The notes below the pieces were generated by a model. That model was not told where the DNA came from. It saw only the letters and a program-made list of their open reading frames with translations, and ran no database searches. This document shows positions 17,323 to 26,130 of a DNA stretch of 64,000 nt, in pieces. How positions within the stretch are numbered: position 1 is the stretch's first letter; each line of letters starts with the position of its first letter. Location of the stretch: positions 292,501 through 356,500 of the forward strand of contig NZ_CP136684.1 in assembly GCF_032921865.1 (NCBI RefSeq). The letters are read 5' to 3'. The position numbers and the translations under genes were made by a program. The DNA comes from Thalassospira lucentensis. Lineage in GTDB: Bacteria; Pseudomonadota; Alphaproteobacteria; Rhodospirillales; Thalassospiraceae.

Positions 17323-18548
17323 TCACCCGCGCGCTTGTCATAAAGCTGGGACTGGGGCAGCTCATCAGTTGGGGCACGGCCTATTATCTGATTGGCAATT
17401 TTGGAACCATGATCGCCCAGCATCACGGCTGGTCCAGCAGCGTGGTTTATGCAGGCTTTTCGCTAAGCCTTCTGACCATGGCGGTCGTCTCGCCCTTTTG
17501 CGGCAGGATGATAGACCGTCACGGCGGGCGGATCATCATGACGATGGGGTCATGCCTCAATGCCCTTGGCTGTCTGATCCTTGCATTCGCCGATCAGCAG
17601 GTGCTGCATTTCATCGGCTGGATCATCCTTGGACTTGCCATGCGGGCCACGCTTTATGATGCGGCCTTTGCAACCCTCGCCCGGATTGGCGGGCGCGATG
17701 CCAGACGGGCGATGGGGCAGATCACGCTTTTTGGCGGCCTGGCCTCAACCGTTTTCTGGCCGCTCGGCCATTTGATCCAGTCGGAATTCGGCATCACAAT
17801 CGCCCTTGTCGCCTATGCCGGTTTTGCCCTTCTGACCGTCCCGATGTATGCCGCCATCCCCGATGCCCGACATGGCGCACCTTCGGGAACGGGAACTGGA
17901 ACCGGCACCAACCCGACCGATGACACCGATGATACCGATGACCACGGACTGGCAACCCATCAACGCCTGTGCGGCTTTCTGTACGCCGTGATCGTCACCC
18001 TGCTCAATGTCGTGAATGCCGCGATGTCGGCCCACATGATCGCCATCCTGATCGGACTTGGCTTAACCACCGCCGCCGCGATCAATGCCGCATCGCTGCG
18101 TGGCATCGGCCAATCCGCGGCGCGTGCCGCCGAAATCCTGTTTGGCAAACGCATCGCCCCGGCAAGTCTGACATTGTTTGCAACCGCCGTTTTGCCGCTG
18201 TGCTTTGTCCTTGCCTTCTGGGGGGATCAGTTTGCGCTTGCCGCCATGACCTTCACCCTGCTTTACGGGGCTGCAAACGGCGTCCTGACAATCACACGCG
18301 GAACCCTTCCCCTGATGATCTTCGGCAATGCCCGATACGGCCACCAGGTCGGACGATTGCTGGTACCGGGCTTCATCCTCTCGGCCCTCGCCCCCAGCCT
18401 TTACGAACGCGCCATCACACATTGGGGTCCCACCGGCGCGCTTTGGCTTTCCATCGCCCTGCTGGCCTGTGCCTGTGGGGCTGCCATGTGGCTTTACCTG
18501 CTCCTACGACCGCAAAGCTCCGAACCCCGCCCGGCCCCCATCGCCTGA
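17319..18548 (+). CDS. MFS transporter
   Basis: Major facilitator superfamily protein of 409 residues with about 12 hydrophobic segments. The loop GRMIDRHGGRIIMTMGS after helix 2 is the MFS A-motif. The central cytoplasmic loop carries a low-complexity insert (residues about 188-210, GTGTGTGTNPTDDTDDTDDH) built from short DNA repeats. It overlaps the acetyltransferase by ATGA, so the two form one operon under the divergent LysR. Export of the acetylated or parent compound is a reasonable guess. Confidence 0.82.
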   Translation: MITRALVIKLGLGQLISWGTAYYLIGNFGTMIAQHHGWSSSVVYAGFSLSLLTMAVVSPFCGRMIDRHGGRIIMTMGSCLNALGCLILAFADQQVLHFIGWIILGLAMRATLYDAAFATLARIGGRDARRAMGQITLFGGLASTVFWPLGHLIQSEFGITIALVAYAGFALLTVPMYAAIPDARHGAPSGTGTGTGTNPTDDTDDTDDHGLATHQRLCGFLYAVIVTLLNVVNAAMSAHMIAILIGLGLTTAAAINAASLRGIGQSAARAAEILFGKRIAPASLTLFATAVLPLCFVLAFWGDQFALAAMTFTLLYGAANGVLTITRGTLPLMIFGNARYGHQVGRLLVPGFILSALAPSLYERAITHWGPTGALWLSIALLACACGAAMWLYLLLRPQSSEPRPAPIA

Positions 18549-19460
18549 TAGGCATCCCTCGTAAAAGCCACCCGCAAATCAAATCCGCGGGCACTCAGAT
18601 TGCCCCATGCCCCAGCCAACAAACCTGACCGGGGCAACGGAACAGCCAACGGACAACCTATCCTGATTGGCACTTTCGCCCCCTGATCGCCCCCCGATCG
18701 CCCAACGTCACGGCAGGTCCGACAGCGGGCTCCATGCCGGACTTCTCCGCAAAGCGTGCTGACCATGACCAAGTTATCGCTGCCTTGCGCAAAGATGATC
18801 GATCCGCCGGGCAGTCGAATGGTCTGACAATCCGATCTGGCCTGAATGCCCCGGCGGTCTGATCCGTACCTTCGTCAATCTGCCTGTCCCGCCTTTCGAT
18901 GCTGCCCTTGCCAAACTTTTCGGAGGTATCGTCTCCGGTCCGGTCTGGCCTACTCGGCTCCCACGGTCTGCCCCCCACCATACCGCTCTTGCCAGACTGG
19001 TCGGGCTTGTCGAACGTGACGCAGGATGGGCAATTGGCAAATCCCCTGCCCGGTATTCGCATGGTCTGGCTGCCTGACGATTTCGCGGCTTGGCCATCTG
19101 GCACCGACGGATCTGTCGCCCCTGGCGATCTCATCCAGTCGCAATTCGGCCCTGCTGCAACCATCACCGTCACCATCGCCGCCGAGGCCGAACTTGCCTC
19201 ACTCGCCCCGCCCACACTTCCGGCACGTCCCCATGCCCGAAGGACACATTTCTCCCGTCATGATTACCAACCGTTTTTCGCAAATACCCCCCGAAACTTA
19301 TCGAGGCTATCGGACGTCACCGCCCGGACGCACGTCCCCCGTAATGATTTTTCCATCCGCCATCAATGCCCCTTTGGTGACGTCTCCGTCGCCCTCTCGG
19401 CCTCTCATATCGCTGAACAATCATCGTCACTTTCCTGTCTTCCCGGCCCGAAACGCAAAA

Positions 19461-19494
19461 ACCCGCAAAAGCGCATGACGCTTTGCGGGTTTTT
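19461..19494. terminator. Bidirectional intrinsic terminator
   Basis: ACCCGCAAAAGCG (19461-19473) pairs with CGCTTTGCGGGT (19479-19490) apart from one unpaired A, followed by T-runs in both directions. No gene in the preceding 900 bp explains it on the plus strand. Confidence 0.8.
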
Positions 19495-19653
19495 GATCCG
19501 GGTGCATTTGTCCCGTTGACTTTGTCTTTATGGCACAAATAAAAGAACAAATCAAGAACATTTTTCCGAAAACTCGAAAAAACTTCCGATAAAAACTCAC
19601 TCCCCAGAAAATGATTTGTTTTTCAATATGTTATGAACTCCGTCCCCAGCCCA

Positions 19654-19688
19654 ATAAAAGCCGCCCGCAGGATAAATCCGGCGGGCGG
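19654..19688 (-). terminator. Intrinsic terminator of the propionyl-CoA synthetase gene
   Basis: On the minus strand CCGCCCGC (19688-19681) pairs with GCGGGCGG (19668-19661), then CTTTTATT. Confidence 0.75.
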
Positions 19689-19739
19689 TCAAGTTGACCC
19701 GTACTTGTCCGGGCATTGGGAGTTTTCATCCCGTCAGGA

Positions 19740-21641
19740 TCACGCTGATTTGGCGTAACCGATATCTTTCAGGGCCTCGGCAATTTCCGGCAGAATGCCC
19801 GGATCATCAATGGTTGCCGGGGTGTTGTAGGTCTCGCCATCGGCGATGGATCGCATGGTCTTGCGCAGGATCTTGCCCGACCGGGTTTTGGGCAGGCGAT
19901 CCACGATGGTGGCCTGTTTAAACGCCGCAACCGGTCCGATCTGATCACGGACCATGGCAACCACTTCCTTGATGATCGCCTCATGCGGGCGGTCCACCCC
20001 GGATTTCAGAACCACGAAACCAAGGGGCAATTGCCCCTTAAGGTCATCATGCACGCCAATCACTGCACATTCGGCAACATCGGGATGCCCCGAAAGCACT
20101 TCTTCCATTGCCCCGGTCGACAGCCGATGCCCCGCGACATTGATGATGTCATCGGTTCGCGACATGACATAGACATAGCCGTCCTCATCGATGAAACCGG
20201 CATCCCCGGTGGCGTAATAGCCCGGAAATTCTTCAAGATAGGCCGCTTTGAACCGATCATCATTCTGCCAAAGGGTCGGCAATGTTCCCGGCGGCAGGGG
20301 CAGCTTGGCCACCAGTGCGCCGATCTTGCCGCGTTCAAGCGGCTTGCCGCCTTCATCCACCACCTGCACGTCCCAGCCACAGGCCGCAACCGTCGGCGAT
20401 CCATATTTGATCGGCAGCATCTCAATGCCGCGCGGATTGGCACAGATCGACCAGCCGGTTTCGGTCTGCCACCAATGGTCGATCACCGGTACGCCAAGGC
20501 TGTCTTCGGCCCAGTGCAGCGTATCGGGGTCGGATCGTTCCCCGGCAAGATAAAGCGCCTTCAGGCACGAAAGATCATAATTGGCCATCAACGCGGCCTT
20601 GGGATCATCGCGCTTGATCGCCCGGAACGCGGTCGGTGCGGTAAACAGGACCTTGACCCGATGCTGCGATATCACCCGCCAGAACGCCCCGGCATCCGGC
20701 GTTCCAACCGGTTTGCCTTCATACATCACCGTCGTGCATCCGGCCAGAAGCGGCGCATAAACGATATAGGAATGCCCGACGACCCAGCCGACATCGGATG
20801 CCGCCCAATACACATCACCGGCCTCGACATCATAGATATTCTTCATCGACCAGTTAAGCGCCACCATATGCCCGCCATTGTCGCGCACAACCCCCTTGGG
20901 CTGGCCGGTGGTGCCGGATGTATAAAGCACATAAAGCGGGTCGGTCGCTGCCACCGGCACGCAATCGGCCGGGGCGGCCTTTGCGCATTCCGCCATCCAG
21001 TCAAAATCACGCCCGTCGATCAGCGGGGCCGAACATTGCGCGCGCTGGAACATCAGGACCGTTTCGACCTTGTGCTTCGCCTGATCAATCGCCCGGTCCA
21101 GAAGCGGCTTGTATTCGATCACGCGTGATCCCTCGATACCGCAACTGGCACTCAGGATCAGCTTGGGCTTCGCATCATTGATCCGGGTTGCAAGCTCGTT
21201 GGATGCAAATCCACCAAACACGACGGAATGGATCGCACCAATGCGCGCGCATGCCAGCATCGCCATCGCCGCCTGCGGGATCATCGGCATGTAAATGATC
21301 ACCCGGTCGCCCTTGGTCACCCCCTTGGCATGCAGGGCCCCGGCAAGGCGGGCAACGTCATCGCGCAGCCGGTTATAGGTGAATGTTTCGATCGTATTGG
21401 TGACCGGGCTGTCATAGATCAGGGCTGCCTGTTCGCCGCGGCCATTTTCGATATGACGATCCAGCGCGTTAAAACAGGTATTGACCATCCCGCCTTCGAA
21501 CCAGCGATAAAACGGCGCGTTGCTGTCATCAAGCACACGGTCCCATTTCCTGTACCAGACCAGATTTTCCGCAGCCTCGGCCCAGAAACCTTCCCTGTCC
21601 GTGATCGAACGATCATAGATTTCCTGATAGCGACCCGTCAT
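19740..21641 (-). CDS. prpE: Propionyl-CoA synthetase (AMP-forming)
   Basis: Activates propionate (and usually acetate) with ATP and CoA to propionyl-CoA. It has 633 residues from the ATG at 21641, which has GGAGGAAG eight bases upstream. Motifs of the acetyl/propionyl-CoA synthetase family include the P-loop YTSGTTGQPKGVVRDNGGH (about 237), HWWQTETGWSICANPRGI with the acyl-pocket Trp, GYYATGDAGFIDEDGYVYVM and the acetylatable lysine region PKTRSGKILRK near 585. The VRDNGGH and QTETGWSI variants fit PrpE better than Acs. It is monocistronic. Confidence 0.87.
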   Translation of the reverse strand: MTGRYQEIYDRSITDREGFWAEAAENLVWYRKWDRVLDDSNAPFYRWFEGGMVNTCFNALDRHIENGRGEQAALIYDSPVTNTIETFTYNRLRDDVARLAGALHAKGVTKGDRVIIYMPMIPQAAMAMLACARIGAIHSVVFGGFASNELATRINDAKPKLILSASCGIEGSRVIEYKPLLDRAIDQAKHKVETVLMFQRAQCSAPLIDGRDFDWMAECAKAAPADCVPVAATDPLYVLYTSGTTGQPKGVVRDNGGHMVALNWSMKNIYDVEAGDVYWAASDVGWVVGHSYIVYAPLLAGCTTVMYEGKPVGTPDAGAFWRVISQHRVKVLFTAPTAFRAIKRDDPKAALMANYDLSCLKALYLAGERSDPDTLHWAEDSLGVPVIDHWWQTETGWSICANPRGIEMLPIKYGSPTVAACGWDVQVVDEGGKPLERGKIGALVAKLPLPPGTLPTLWQNDDRFKAAYLEEFPGYYATGDAGFIDEDGYVYVMSRTDDIINVAGHRLSTGAMEEVLSGHPDVAECAVIGVHDDLKGQLPLGFVVLKSGVDRPHEAIIKEVVAMVRDQIGPVAAFKQATIVDRLPKTRSGKILRKTMRSIADGETYNTPATIDDPGILPEIAEALKDIGYAKSA

Positions 21642-21947
21642 TTGTGAAACTTCCTCCCGCGCGTCTGGATCTTTGCCCAAATATACGCGTCTGGCTTGTG
21701 TGCTGCGTTACCGCGACATCATCATCCGCAAATGTTGTGACATCGCCTGCCCGATCTGTATCAAGGGCCGGATCAGAGGCCGGACCCTTAATTCGGCATC
21801 ATAATACCGATTTAAATTTCCAACGCCCCTTAGACATTGGTAGAGGGCGGAAAACCGGGATTTTTGCGGATTGAAATCAATCCAGAAAACATCTTTCCGC
21901 GTATGCTGTCCTATACAGATCGGGACGCCAAAAGGTGCTTACAAGAA

Positions 21948-21984
21948 TGCCGCCTCTCGTTGTGGGCGACAATCGGAGGCGGCA
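21948..21984. other. Stable hairpin covering a Shine-Dalgarno sequence
   Basis: TGCCGCCTC (21948-21956) pairs perfectly with GAGGCGGCA (21976-21984), with further pairing TTGT/ACAA inside the loop. The right arm contains GGAGG (21975-21979), the ribosome-binding site of the small frame at 21989. Alternatively it may end the minus-strand DUF465 transcript, although the U-tract there is weak. Confidence 0.4.
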
Positions 21985-21988
21985 AAAA

Positions 21989-22084
21989 ATGAAGGGACTG
22001 ATCCTGTCGTCAGGAGATGCATTTTTCAGGAAATCGGCACAGCCTTACCATCACGCTGTGCGGATTTTGCCAGCATCCTCTTGA
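21989..22084 (+). CDS. Possible 31-residue small protein
   Basis: ATG at 21989, with GGAGG nine bases upstream, opens a 31-codon frame beginning MKGLILSSGDAFFRKS and ending in TGA just before the convergent DUF465 stop. The support is the well-spaced ribosome-binding site only; there is no family match or membrane character. The rest of the gap 21642-21947 shows no gene. Confidence 0.2.
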   Translation: MKGLILSSGDAFFRKSAQPYHHAVRILPASS

Positions 22085-22087
22085 CGG

Positions 22088-22252
22088 CTAATGGGTTATT
22101 CGACTTATCTCGTCCTTGATTTCGAGCTTGCGGCGTTTAATGTCTGCGACACGGGAATTGTCTGGCGCCGGGCGGCGCTGCTCGAGGTGGAGTTCCTGCT
22201 CAAGTGCAGCATGTTTGGCAGTGAGAGCTTCGACATGGGATTGAACACTCAT
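22088..22252 (-). CDS. DUF465-family (YdcH-like) small coiled-coil protein
   Basis: A 54-residue helical protein: VEALTAKHAALEQELHLEQR followed by VADIKRRKLEIKDEISRI. The heptad-rich pair of helices with KRRKLEIKDEI is the hallmark of DUF465, whose function is unknown. The ATG at 22252 has GAGGAG spaced 7 bases; longer readings do not. It diverges from ubiX, 115 bp away. A second DUF465 member is at 24741. Confidence 0.7.
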   Translation of the reverse strand: MSVQSHVEALTAKHAALEQELHLEQRRPAPDNSRVADIKRRKLEIKDEISRITH

Positions 22253-22285
22253 TCGCCTACTCCTCAGTTCTGACATTGCCCACGC

Positions 22286-22313
22286 TTTGATGGTAGTAAT
22301 TCTGTAATATGAT
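22286..22313 (+). promoter_or_regulatory. Candidate promoter of ubiX
   Basis: TTTGAT (22286-22291), 16-bp spacer, TATGAT (22308-22313), 55 bp before the ubiX start. It is a moderate match. Confidence 0.35.
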
Positions 22314-22367
22314 TTCCAGTCTTTCGACGACGCAATCGTTCAAATAGTGACCCGGATAACACATAAA

Positions 22368-22985
22368 ATGTCTCAAAAGGATCGACTTATCATTGGCATA
22401 ACCGGCGCGTCCGGAGTGATTTACGGCATCCGTTTTTTACAGTTGCTGAAAAATTCGCCAATCGAAACTCACCTGATCCTTTCGAAGGCGGCAGAGCGCA
22501 CAATCGCCTATGAAACCGATTTTAAAATCCGCGATATCAAAGAGATGGCAGACGTCATCCATGACAATGCGGATATCGGGGCATCGATTGCATCGGGTTC
22601 GTTCCGCGCACGCGGCATGATCATCGCACCCTGCTCGATGAAGTCCCTGGCCGAGGTGGCAAGCGGAGTCGCAGACAATCTGATCGCCCGTGCGGCCGAT
22701 GTGATGCTCAAGGAACGCCGCCGTCTGGTTCTGATGGCGCGTGAAACGCCCCTGCATGCCGGCCATATCCGCAATATGGCACTGGCCACCGAAAACGGGG
22801 CGATCATCGCCCCGCCAGTGCCCGCCTTTTATGCGCGCCCGCAATCGCTTGATGAAATGGTCACGCAAAGCTGCGGCCGTATTCTCGATCTGTTTGATAT
22901 CGATCTTCCGGAAACGGCACGCTGGGGCGATACGGACGCCGAAAACCACATCCCGGTCACCGGCAAACCGCGCAAGACGGATTAA
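22368..22985 (+). CDS. ubiX: Flavin prenyltransferase UbiX
   Basis: Makes prenylated FMN, the cofactor of the UbiD decarboxylase in ubiquinone synthesis. The 205-residue protein begins with the FMN-binding IIGITGASGVIYGIRFLQLL and has ILSKAAERTIAYET, IIAPCSMKSLAEVASGVADN, RRLVLMARETPLHAGHIRNM and PPVPAFYARPQSLDEMV, all typical of UbiX/Pad1. The ATG at 22368 is preferred over an in-frame GTG at 22347 because it directly precedes the first beta strand; neither has a strong ribosome-binding site. COQ9 and an ABC1 kinase elsewhere in the window belong to the same pathway. Confidence 0.93.
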   Translation: MSQKDRLIIGITGASGVIYGIRFLQLLKNSPIETHLILSKAAERTIAYETDFKIRDIKEMADVIHDNADIGASIASGSFRARGMIIAPCSMKSLAEVASGVADNLIARAADVMLKERRRLVLMARETPLHAGHIRNMALATENGAIIAPPVPAFYARPQSLDEMVTQSCGRILDLFDIDLPETARWGDTDAENHIPVTGKPRKTD

Positions 22986-22998
22986 GCAATAGGGGCCC

Positions 22999-23475
22999 CT
23001 ATTGCGCTTTCGGGCTTAACAGCATGCAGGCGCGAAGCTGTTCCAGCGCGGCATCGCATTCCGGCTGGCTCAGATCAAAACGGGTGGGTGATAAATAAGC
23101 CCGTGCCGGGGCCATCGGATCACCCGCCGGGATGGTTTCGACCGCATCACACAGCAATTCCTGCTCGATACGTTCAGCCGTCAGTTCGTCATTCTTGACC
23201 TTGGCGCGAAGTTTTTGCGCACTTTCCCAATCCGCATTGCGCAAAAAGCGGCGGGTATTGCGCAACGGCACAATCACCTGTTCACGCCAGTCGCGCACGG
23301 CATTTTCAAGGGCGGATATGCTATGCGGTGCCAGCCCCTTCTGGCCAAGATAGAACATGAACAAAAGCATGTTCACATCCAGATCACATCGTTCCTGCAA
23401 TTCAAGACACAACGGTGCAACGCCGTCCCGTCCATACATCTCGACCGTAAAGGTCCAGACTTCCTCAGCGTTCAT
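22999..23475 (-). CDS. TIGR02444-family conserved protein
   Basis: A soluble helical protein of 158 residues whose pattern (VWTFTVEMYGRDGVAPLCLE, then VNMLLFMFYLGQKG and VRDWREQVIVPLRNTRRFL) corresponds to the proteobacterial TIGR02444 (DUF2390) family of unknown function. The ATG at 23475 is chosen over a TTG two codons upstream. It is convergent with ubiX and lies 39 bp downstream of pfk on the same strand, so it may be cotranscribed with it. Confidence 0.65.
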   Translation of the reverse strand: MNAEEVWTFTVEMYGRDGVAPLCLELQERCDLDVNMLLFMFYLGQKGLAPHSISALENAVRDWREQVIVPLRNTRRFLRNADWESAQKLRAKVKNDELTAERIEQELLCDAVETIPAGDPMAPARAYLSPTRFDLSQPECDAALEQLRACMLLSPKAQ

Positions 23476-23514
23476 ATCCAACCTGTCTGTTTTTATGTAA
23501 ATGCGGCCTGTTGA

Positions 23515-24621
23515 TCAGACCGTTTTTGCCGTGCGAACTGTTTCGGGCGGATGGCCGATATAGGCACCAAGACCCTTTGCGGTCGATACCATGGTTCCAT
23601 TGGTATCGACAAGCCGCGGGCCGACAATCACATCGGCCATTGCGACATCGATCACCTTGCGTTTTGACCAGGCCACAACCCGATCAAAACTTTTCTGTGC
23701 AATCAGGTCCACCGCATGGACCCCGAAGGCCGATGCAATCACCCGGTCACGCGGTGACGGTGTCCCGCCGCGCTGGACATGGCCCAGTACCGTGACACGG
23801 GTTTCCCATCCGGTCCGGGCGCCCAATTCGTCAGCCAACCAGTGCCCAATCCCGCCATAGCGTGCTTTCTGGCCATCATCACCTTGCGTCACCGCGGCCC
23901 CGTCATCGCGCTTGACCGCCTCCGCAACGATCACCAGCGCATGATTGCGTCCGCGCTTGCGAATGTTCAGGCAATGCTCGGTCAGCGCATCAAGATCGTA
24001 ATCCATTTCCGGGATCAGGATCGCATCCGCCCCACCGGCAACCCCGGCAAACAGCGCGATATGCCCGGCATCGCGCCCCATGACTTCAAGGATCATGATA
24101 CGGTCATGCGACGCGGCTGTCGGCTGCAACCGGTCAAGTGCCTCGACCGCAACATTGACCGCCGTGGTAAAGCCCACCGAATATTCCGTCAGTGCCAGAT
24201 CGTTATCGATGGTTTTGGGAATCCCCACCAGATTGATGCCACCCATTTCGGCCAACCGGTGCAGGATTGCCATGCTGCCGTCCCCACCAACCCCGATCAG
24301 GGCATCCAGGCCAAGCTTGTGATACCCGGCGATGACTTCGGCCGAACGGTCGGCAAAACTGCCATCAGGCATCGGATAATGGAACGGGTCGCCCTTGTTA
24401 ACGGTGCCAAGAATCGTACCGCCAAGGCGCAGCATTCCATCATTATTGACGTAATCGTTCAGATCAATGGCCTGCGGCGGGTCCTGCATCAATCCGTGGG
24501 TTCCCTGCCGGATACCAACCACGTCCCAGCCATAACCAAGCACTGCGCGACGCACCACTGCCAGAATAACCGCATTCAGGCCCGCACAATCGCCACCGCT
24601 GGTCAGAATTCCGATCCGCAT
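23515..24621 (-). CDS. 6-phosphofructokinase, mixed-signature group
   Basis: Phosphorylates fructose 6-phosphate in glycolysis. The 368-residue product has ILTSGGDCAGLNAVI at the N-terminus and the catalytic PKTIDNDL (135-142), with MGRDAGHIALFAGVAGGADA further on. The phosphoryl-donor position is Gly in GGDGS (112-116), which indicates ATP, while Lys in PKTIDND replaces the Gly of classical ATP enzymes and is shared with PPi enzymes. Known enzymes with this Gly/Lys combination (group III, as in Streptomyces) use ATP. GGAGG upstream supports the ATG at 24621. Confidence 0.87.
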   Translation of the reverse strand: MRIGILTSGGDCAGLNAVILAVVRRAVLGYGWDVVGIRQGTHGLMQDPPQAIDLNDYVNNDGMLRLGGTILGTVNKGDPFHYPMPDGSFADRSAEVIAGYHKLGLDALIGVGGDGSMAILHRLAEMGGINLVGIPKTIDNDLALTEYSVGFTTAVNVAVEALDRLQPTAASHDRIMILEVMGRDAGHIALFAGVAGGADAILIPEMDYDLDALTEHCLNIRKRGRNHALVIVAEAVKRDDGAAVTQGDDGQKARYGGIGHWLADELGARTGWETRVTVLGHVQRGGTPSPRDRVIASAFGVHAVDLIAQKSFDRVVAWSKRKVIDVAMADVIVGPRLVDTNGTMVSTAKGLGAYIGHPPETVRTAKTV

Positions 24622-24677
24622 CCGTATCCTCCGTCCTGTCCGATCCAAATCATAAAGCCGATTACAAATCATATGGG

Positions 24678-24705
24678 TTGCCAACCCGAATTCTGATAGT
24701 ATTAC
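24678..24705 (+). promoter_or_regulatory. Promoter of the second DUF465 gene
   Basis: -35 TTGCCA (24678-24683), 16-bp spacer, -10 TATTAC (24700-24705), 36 bp before the start codon. It lies in the 119-bp gap between divergent genes. Confidence 0.5.
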
Positions 24706-24740
24706 AGGCTCTTCGCGTCGCTAACCAAGCTGGATCAAAA

Positions 24741-24947
24741 ATGGACGAAATCAATCAGATCGCGGTTGAAAAAAGACTGCTGTTTCTGCGCGAGGAACAT
24801 CGTGATCTCGATATCGCAATCGAACAATTGGCCCACGGGGCCCATCACGATCAATTGCGTCTGGGCCGCATGAAAAAGCGCAAACTCGCACTCAAGGACG
24901 AGATTCTTTATCTCGAGTCGCAGTTGGTCCCGGATATTATTGCCTGA
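24741..24947 (+). CDS. DUF465-family (YdcH-like) small protein
   Basis: A 68-residue helical-hairpin protein: EKRLLFLREEHRDLDIAIEQ, then RLGRMKKRKLALKDEILYLE. The MKKRKLALKDEI segment is the DUF465 signature. It is a paralogue of the product at 22088-22252, sharing the second-helix pattern but with a different first half. It has its own promoter and is divergent from phosphofructokinase. Function unknown. Confidence 0.72.
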   Translation: MDEINQIAVEKRLLFLREEHRDLDIAIEQLAHGAHHDQLRLGRMKKRKLALKDEILYLESQLVPDIIA

Positions 24948-25023
24948 AAGGCAGCGCGCCCGTTGGTAACGGGCGCGGGTTACAGACCAAATCCTTTATC
25001 CGGATCGCGACATACGCGGCACA

Positions 25024-25866
25024 TCAAAGCCCGCTTGGAATCCGCTGCAACTGAGCCGATTTCATTTCTTTTTCGGCACGCAGGGCATAATCCACAGATA
25101 CCAGTGCCTCGTAGGCGGTGTCGCCCGCTTTGACATGATAAATGCCAAACACCGGAATAATGGTGATGTATTTGCCGTTCCAGAAAAACGGATGCTTTTT
25201 CAAACGCCGGCTGATGGCATCGCCACGCTGCCAGGCATCCTGTTCATCCATATTGTAAAGCAGCGCGATAAAATCGTTGCAGCCAAGATAACCGACCTGA
25301 TGGGGTGGCATGATGAATTCGGTTATCGTCCGGTACAGGAAGGTAAACACCCCTTCCTTGCAGCCATGGCCATGACGCTGCAAAACATCATCAAGATTTG
25401 CAATCTCGCACAGCATAAGTGCCCGCGTCGTCCGGTCCGATCCGACCAGTGCCATTTCGTTTTCAACAATCTGCATGAAACTGTTGCGGCTTAACGCACT
25501 GGTGAACGGGTCACGACCCTCTGCCCGGGTCAGTTCAATCTGATGACGTTGCAGTTCCGCAAGATTATCGGTCAGCCCGTTAACACGCTGCATCAACCGC
25601 GCAATCGCCTTTTCAACGGCCGGAGTTACCTGCGCGTCGGGAATGCCAAGAACATCCGCAATGTCATGAATATTGGCCGGAACCGGGGGTTCCGCGCTCA
25701 GGATATCGCGATTGACGATATCAACCTGATGCTGATCGGGATCAGGCGCACCTTTTTTACGCACCGGCCTACCATAGGTGTACGCGGCATAGGGATTGGA
25801 TGGATACCGTCCATCGCCCGCCGCCATCGATGATGGCGTGGCGGAACCGGGTCTCGTGACTTTCAT
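25024..25866 (-). CDS. Degenerate GGDEF-domain protein
   Basis: A soluble 280-residue protein with an N-terminal disordered Gly/Pro-rich part, a helix (about 85-120) and a GGDEF-type fold from about 125 (GRDPFTSALSRNSFMQIVEN, then ALMLCEIANLDDVLQRHGHG). The catalytic loop reads LGCNDF (about 192-197) instead of GG(D/E)EF, so the two glycines and the metal-binding acid pair are not kept and cyclic di-GMP synthesis is unlikely. Such proteins usually act as sensors or scaffolds. The ATG at 25866 has GAGGG six bases upstream. Confidence 0.65.
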   Translation of the reverse strand: MKVTRPGSATPSSMAAGDGRYPSNPYAAYTYGRPVRKKGAPDPDQHQVDIVNRDILSAEPPVPANIHDIADVLGIPDAQVTPAVEKAIARLMQRVNGLTDNLAELQRHQIELTRAEGRDPFTSALSRNSFMQIVENEMALVGSDRTTRALMLCEIANLDDVLQRHGHGCKEGVFTFLYRTITEFIMPPHQVGYLGCNDFIALLYNMDEQDAWQRGDAISRRLKKHPFFWNGKYITIIPVFGIYHVKAGDTAYEALVSVDYALRAEKEMKSAQLQRIPSGL

Positions 25867-26062
25867 GTCTGCCCTCTCTTGTGCTACCTGCACAGAGATA
25901 AAAATTGATATGAATAACTATAAACCCAAAATACTTATACTTCACTTAAATTATCAACTGTAGGCAAGGATAAGATACCTACCCTTATGGCTACCTGACG
26001 ACGACAGGAAAAGCCCCGCAAAATTATCCCGAAAACAGTGCCATATCAGGCGACGGGCAGGC

Positions 26063-26090
26063 TTGCATGATCACCCTTCCTGCCTATAAT
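26063..26090 (+). promoter_or_regulatory. Sigma70 promoter of purE
   Basis: -35 TTGCAT (26063-26068), 16-bp spacer, perfect -10 TATAAT (26085-26090), 40 bp before the purE start. Confidence 0.7.
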
Positions 26091-26130
26091 GCGGGCCTTC
26101 TGATAACGCGCGACAAACGGAGCCGCCAGC

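Larger units (their letters stand above)
18549..19739. other. 1.2 kb gene-poor stretch with recurrent GGTCTG
   Basis: No reading frame here has recognisable protein character; overlapping frames on both strands (for example 18899-19519 plus and 18658-19215 minus) read as low-complexity Ser/Pro/Arg peptides. GGTCTG occurs five times within 250 bp (18821, 18856, 18942, 18965, 19063). It may be decayed coding DNA. It ends in two terminators. Confidence 0.45.

Noticed and set aside
17877-17945. Tandem repeats in the MFS gene as a CRISPR-like or satellite array
   Set aside because: Short in-frame repeats that encode a Gly/Thr/Asp loop; no spacers.
18658-19215. 185-codon minus-strand frame in the gene desert
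   Set aside because: Overlaps another equally long plus-strand frame, has no ribosome-binding site and reads as low-complexity Ser/Gly/Arg.
19983-21128. 381-codon plus-strand frame opposite prpE
   Set aside because: Antisense shadow of prpE; rich in Arg, His and Pro, as expected for a shadow of GC-biased codons.
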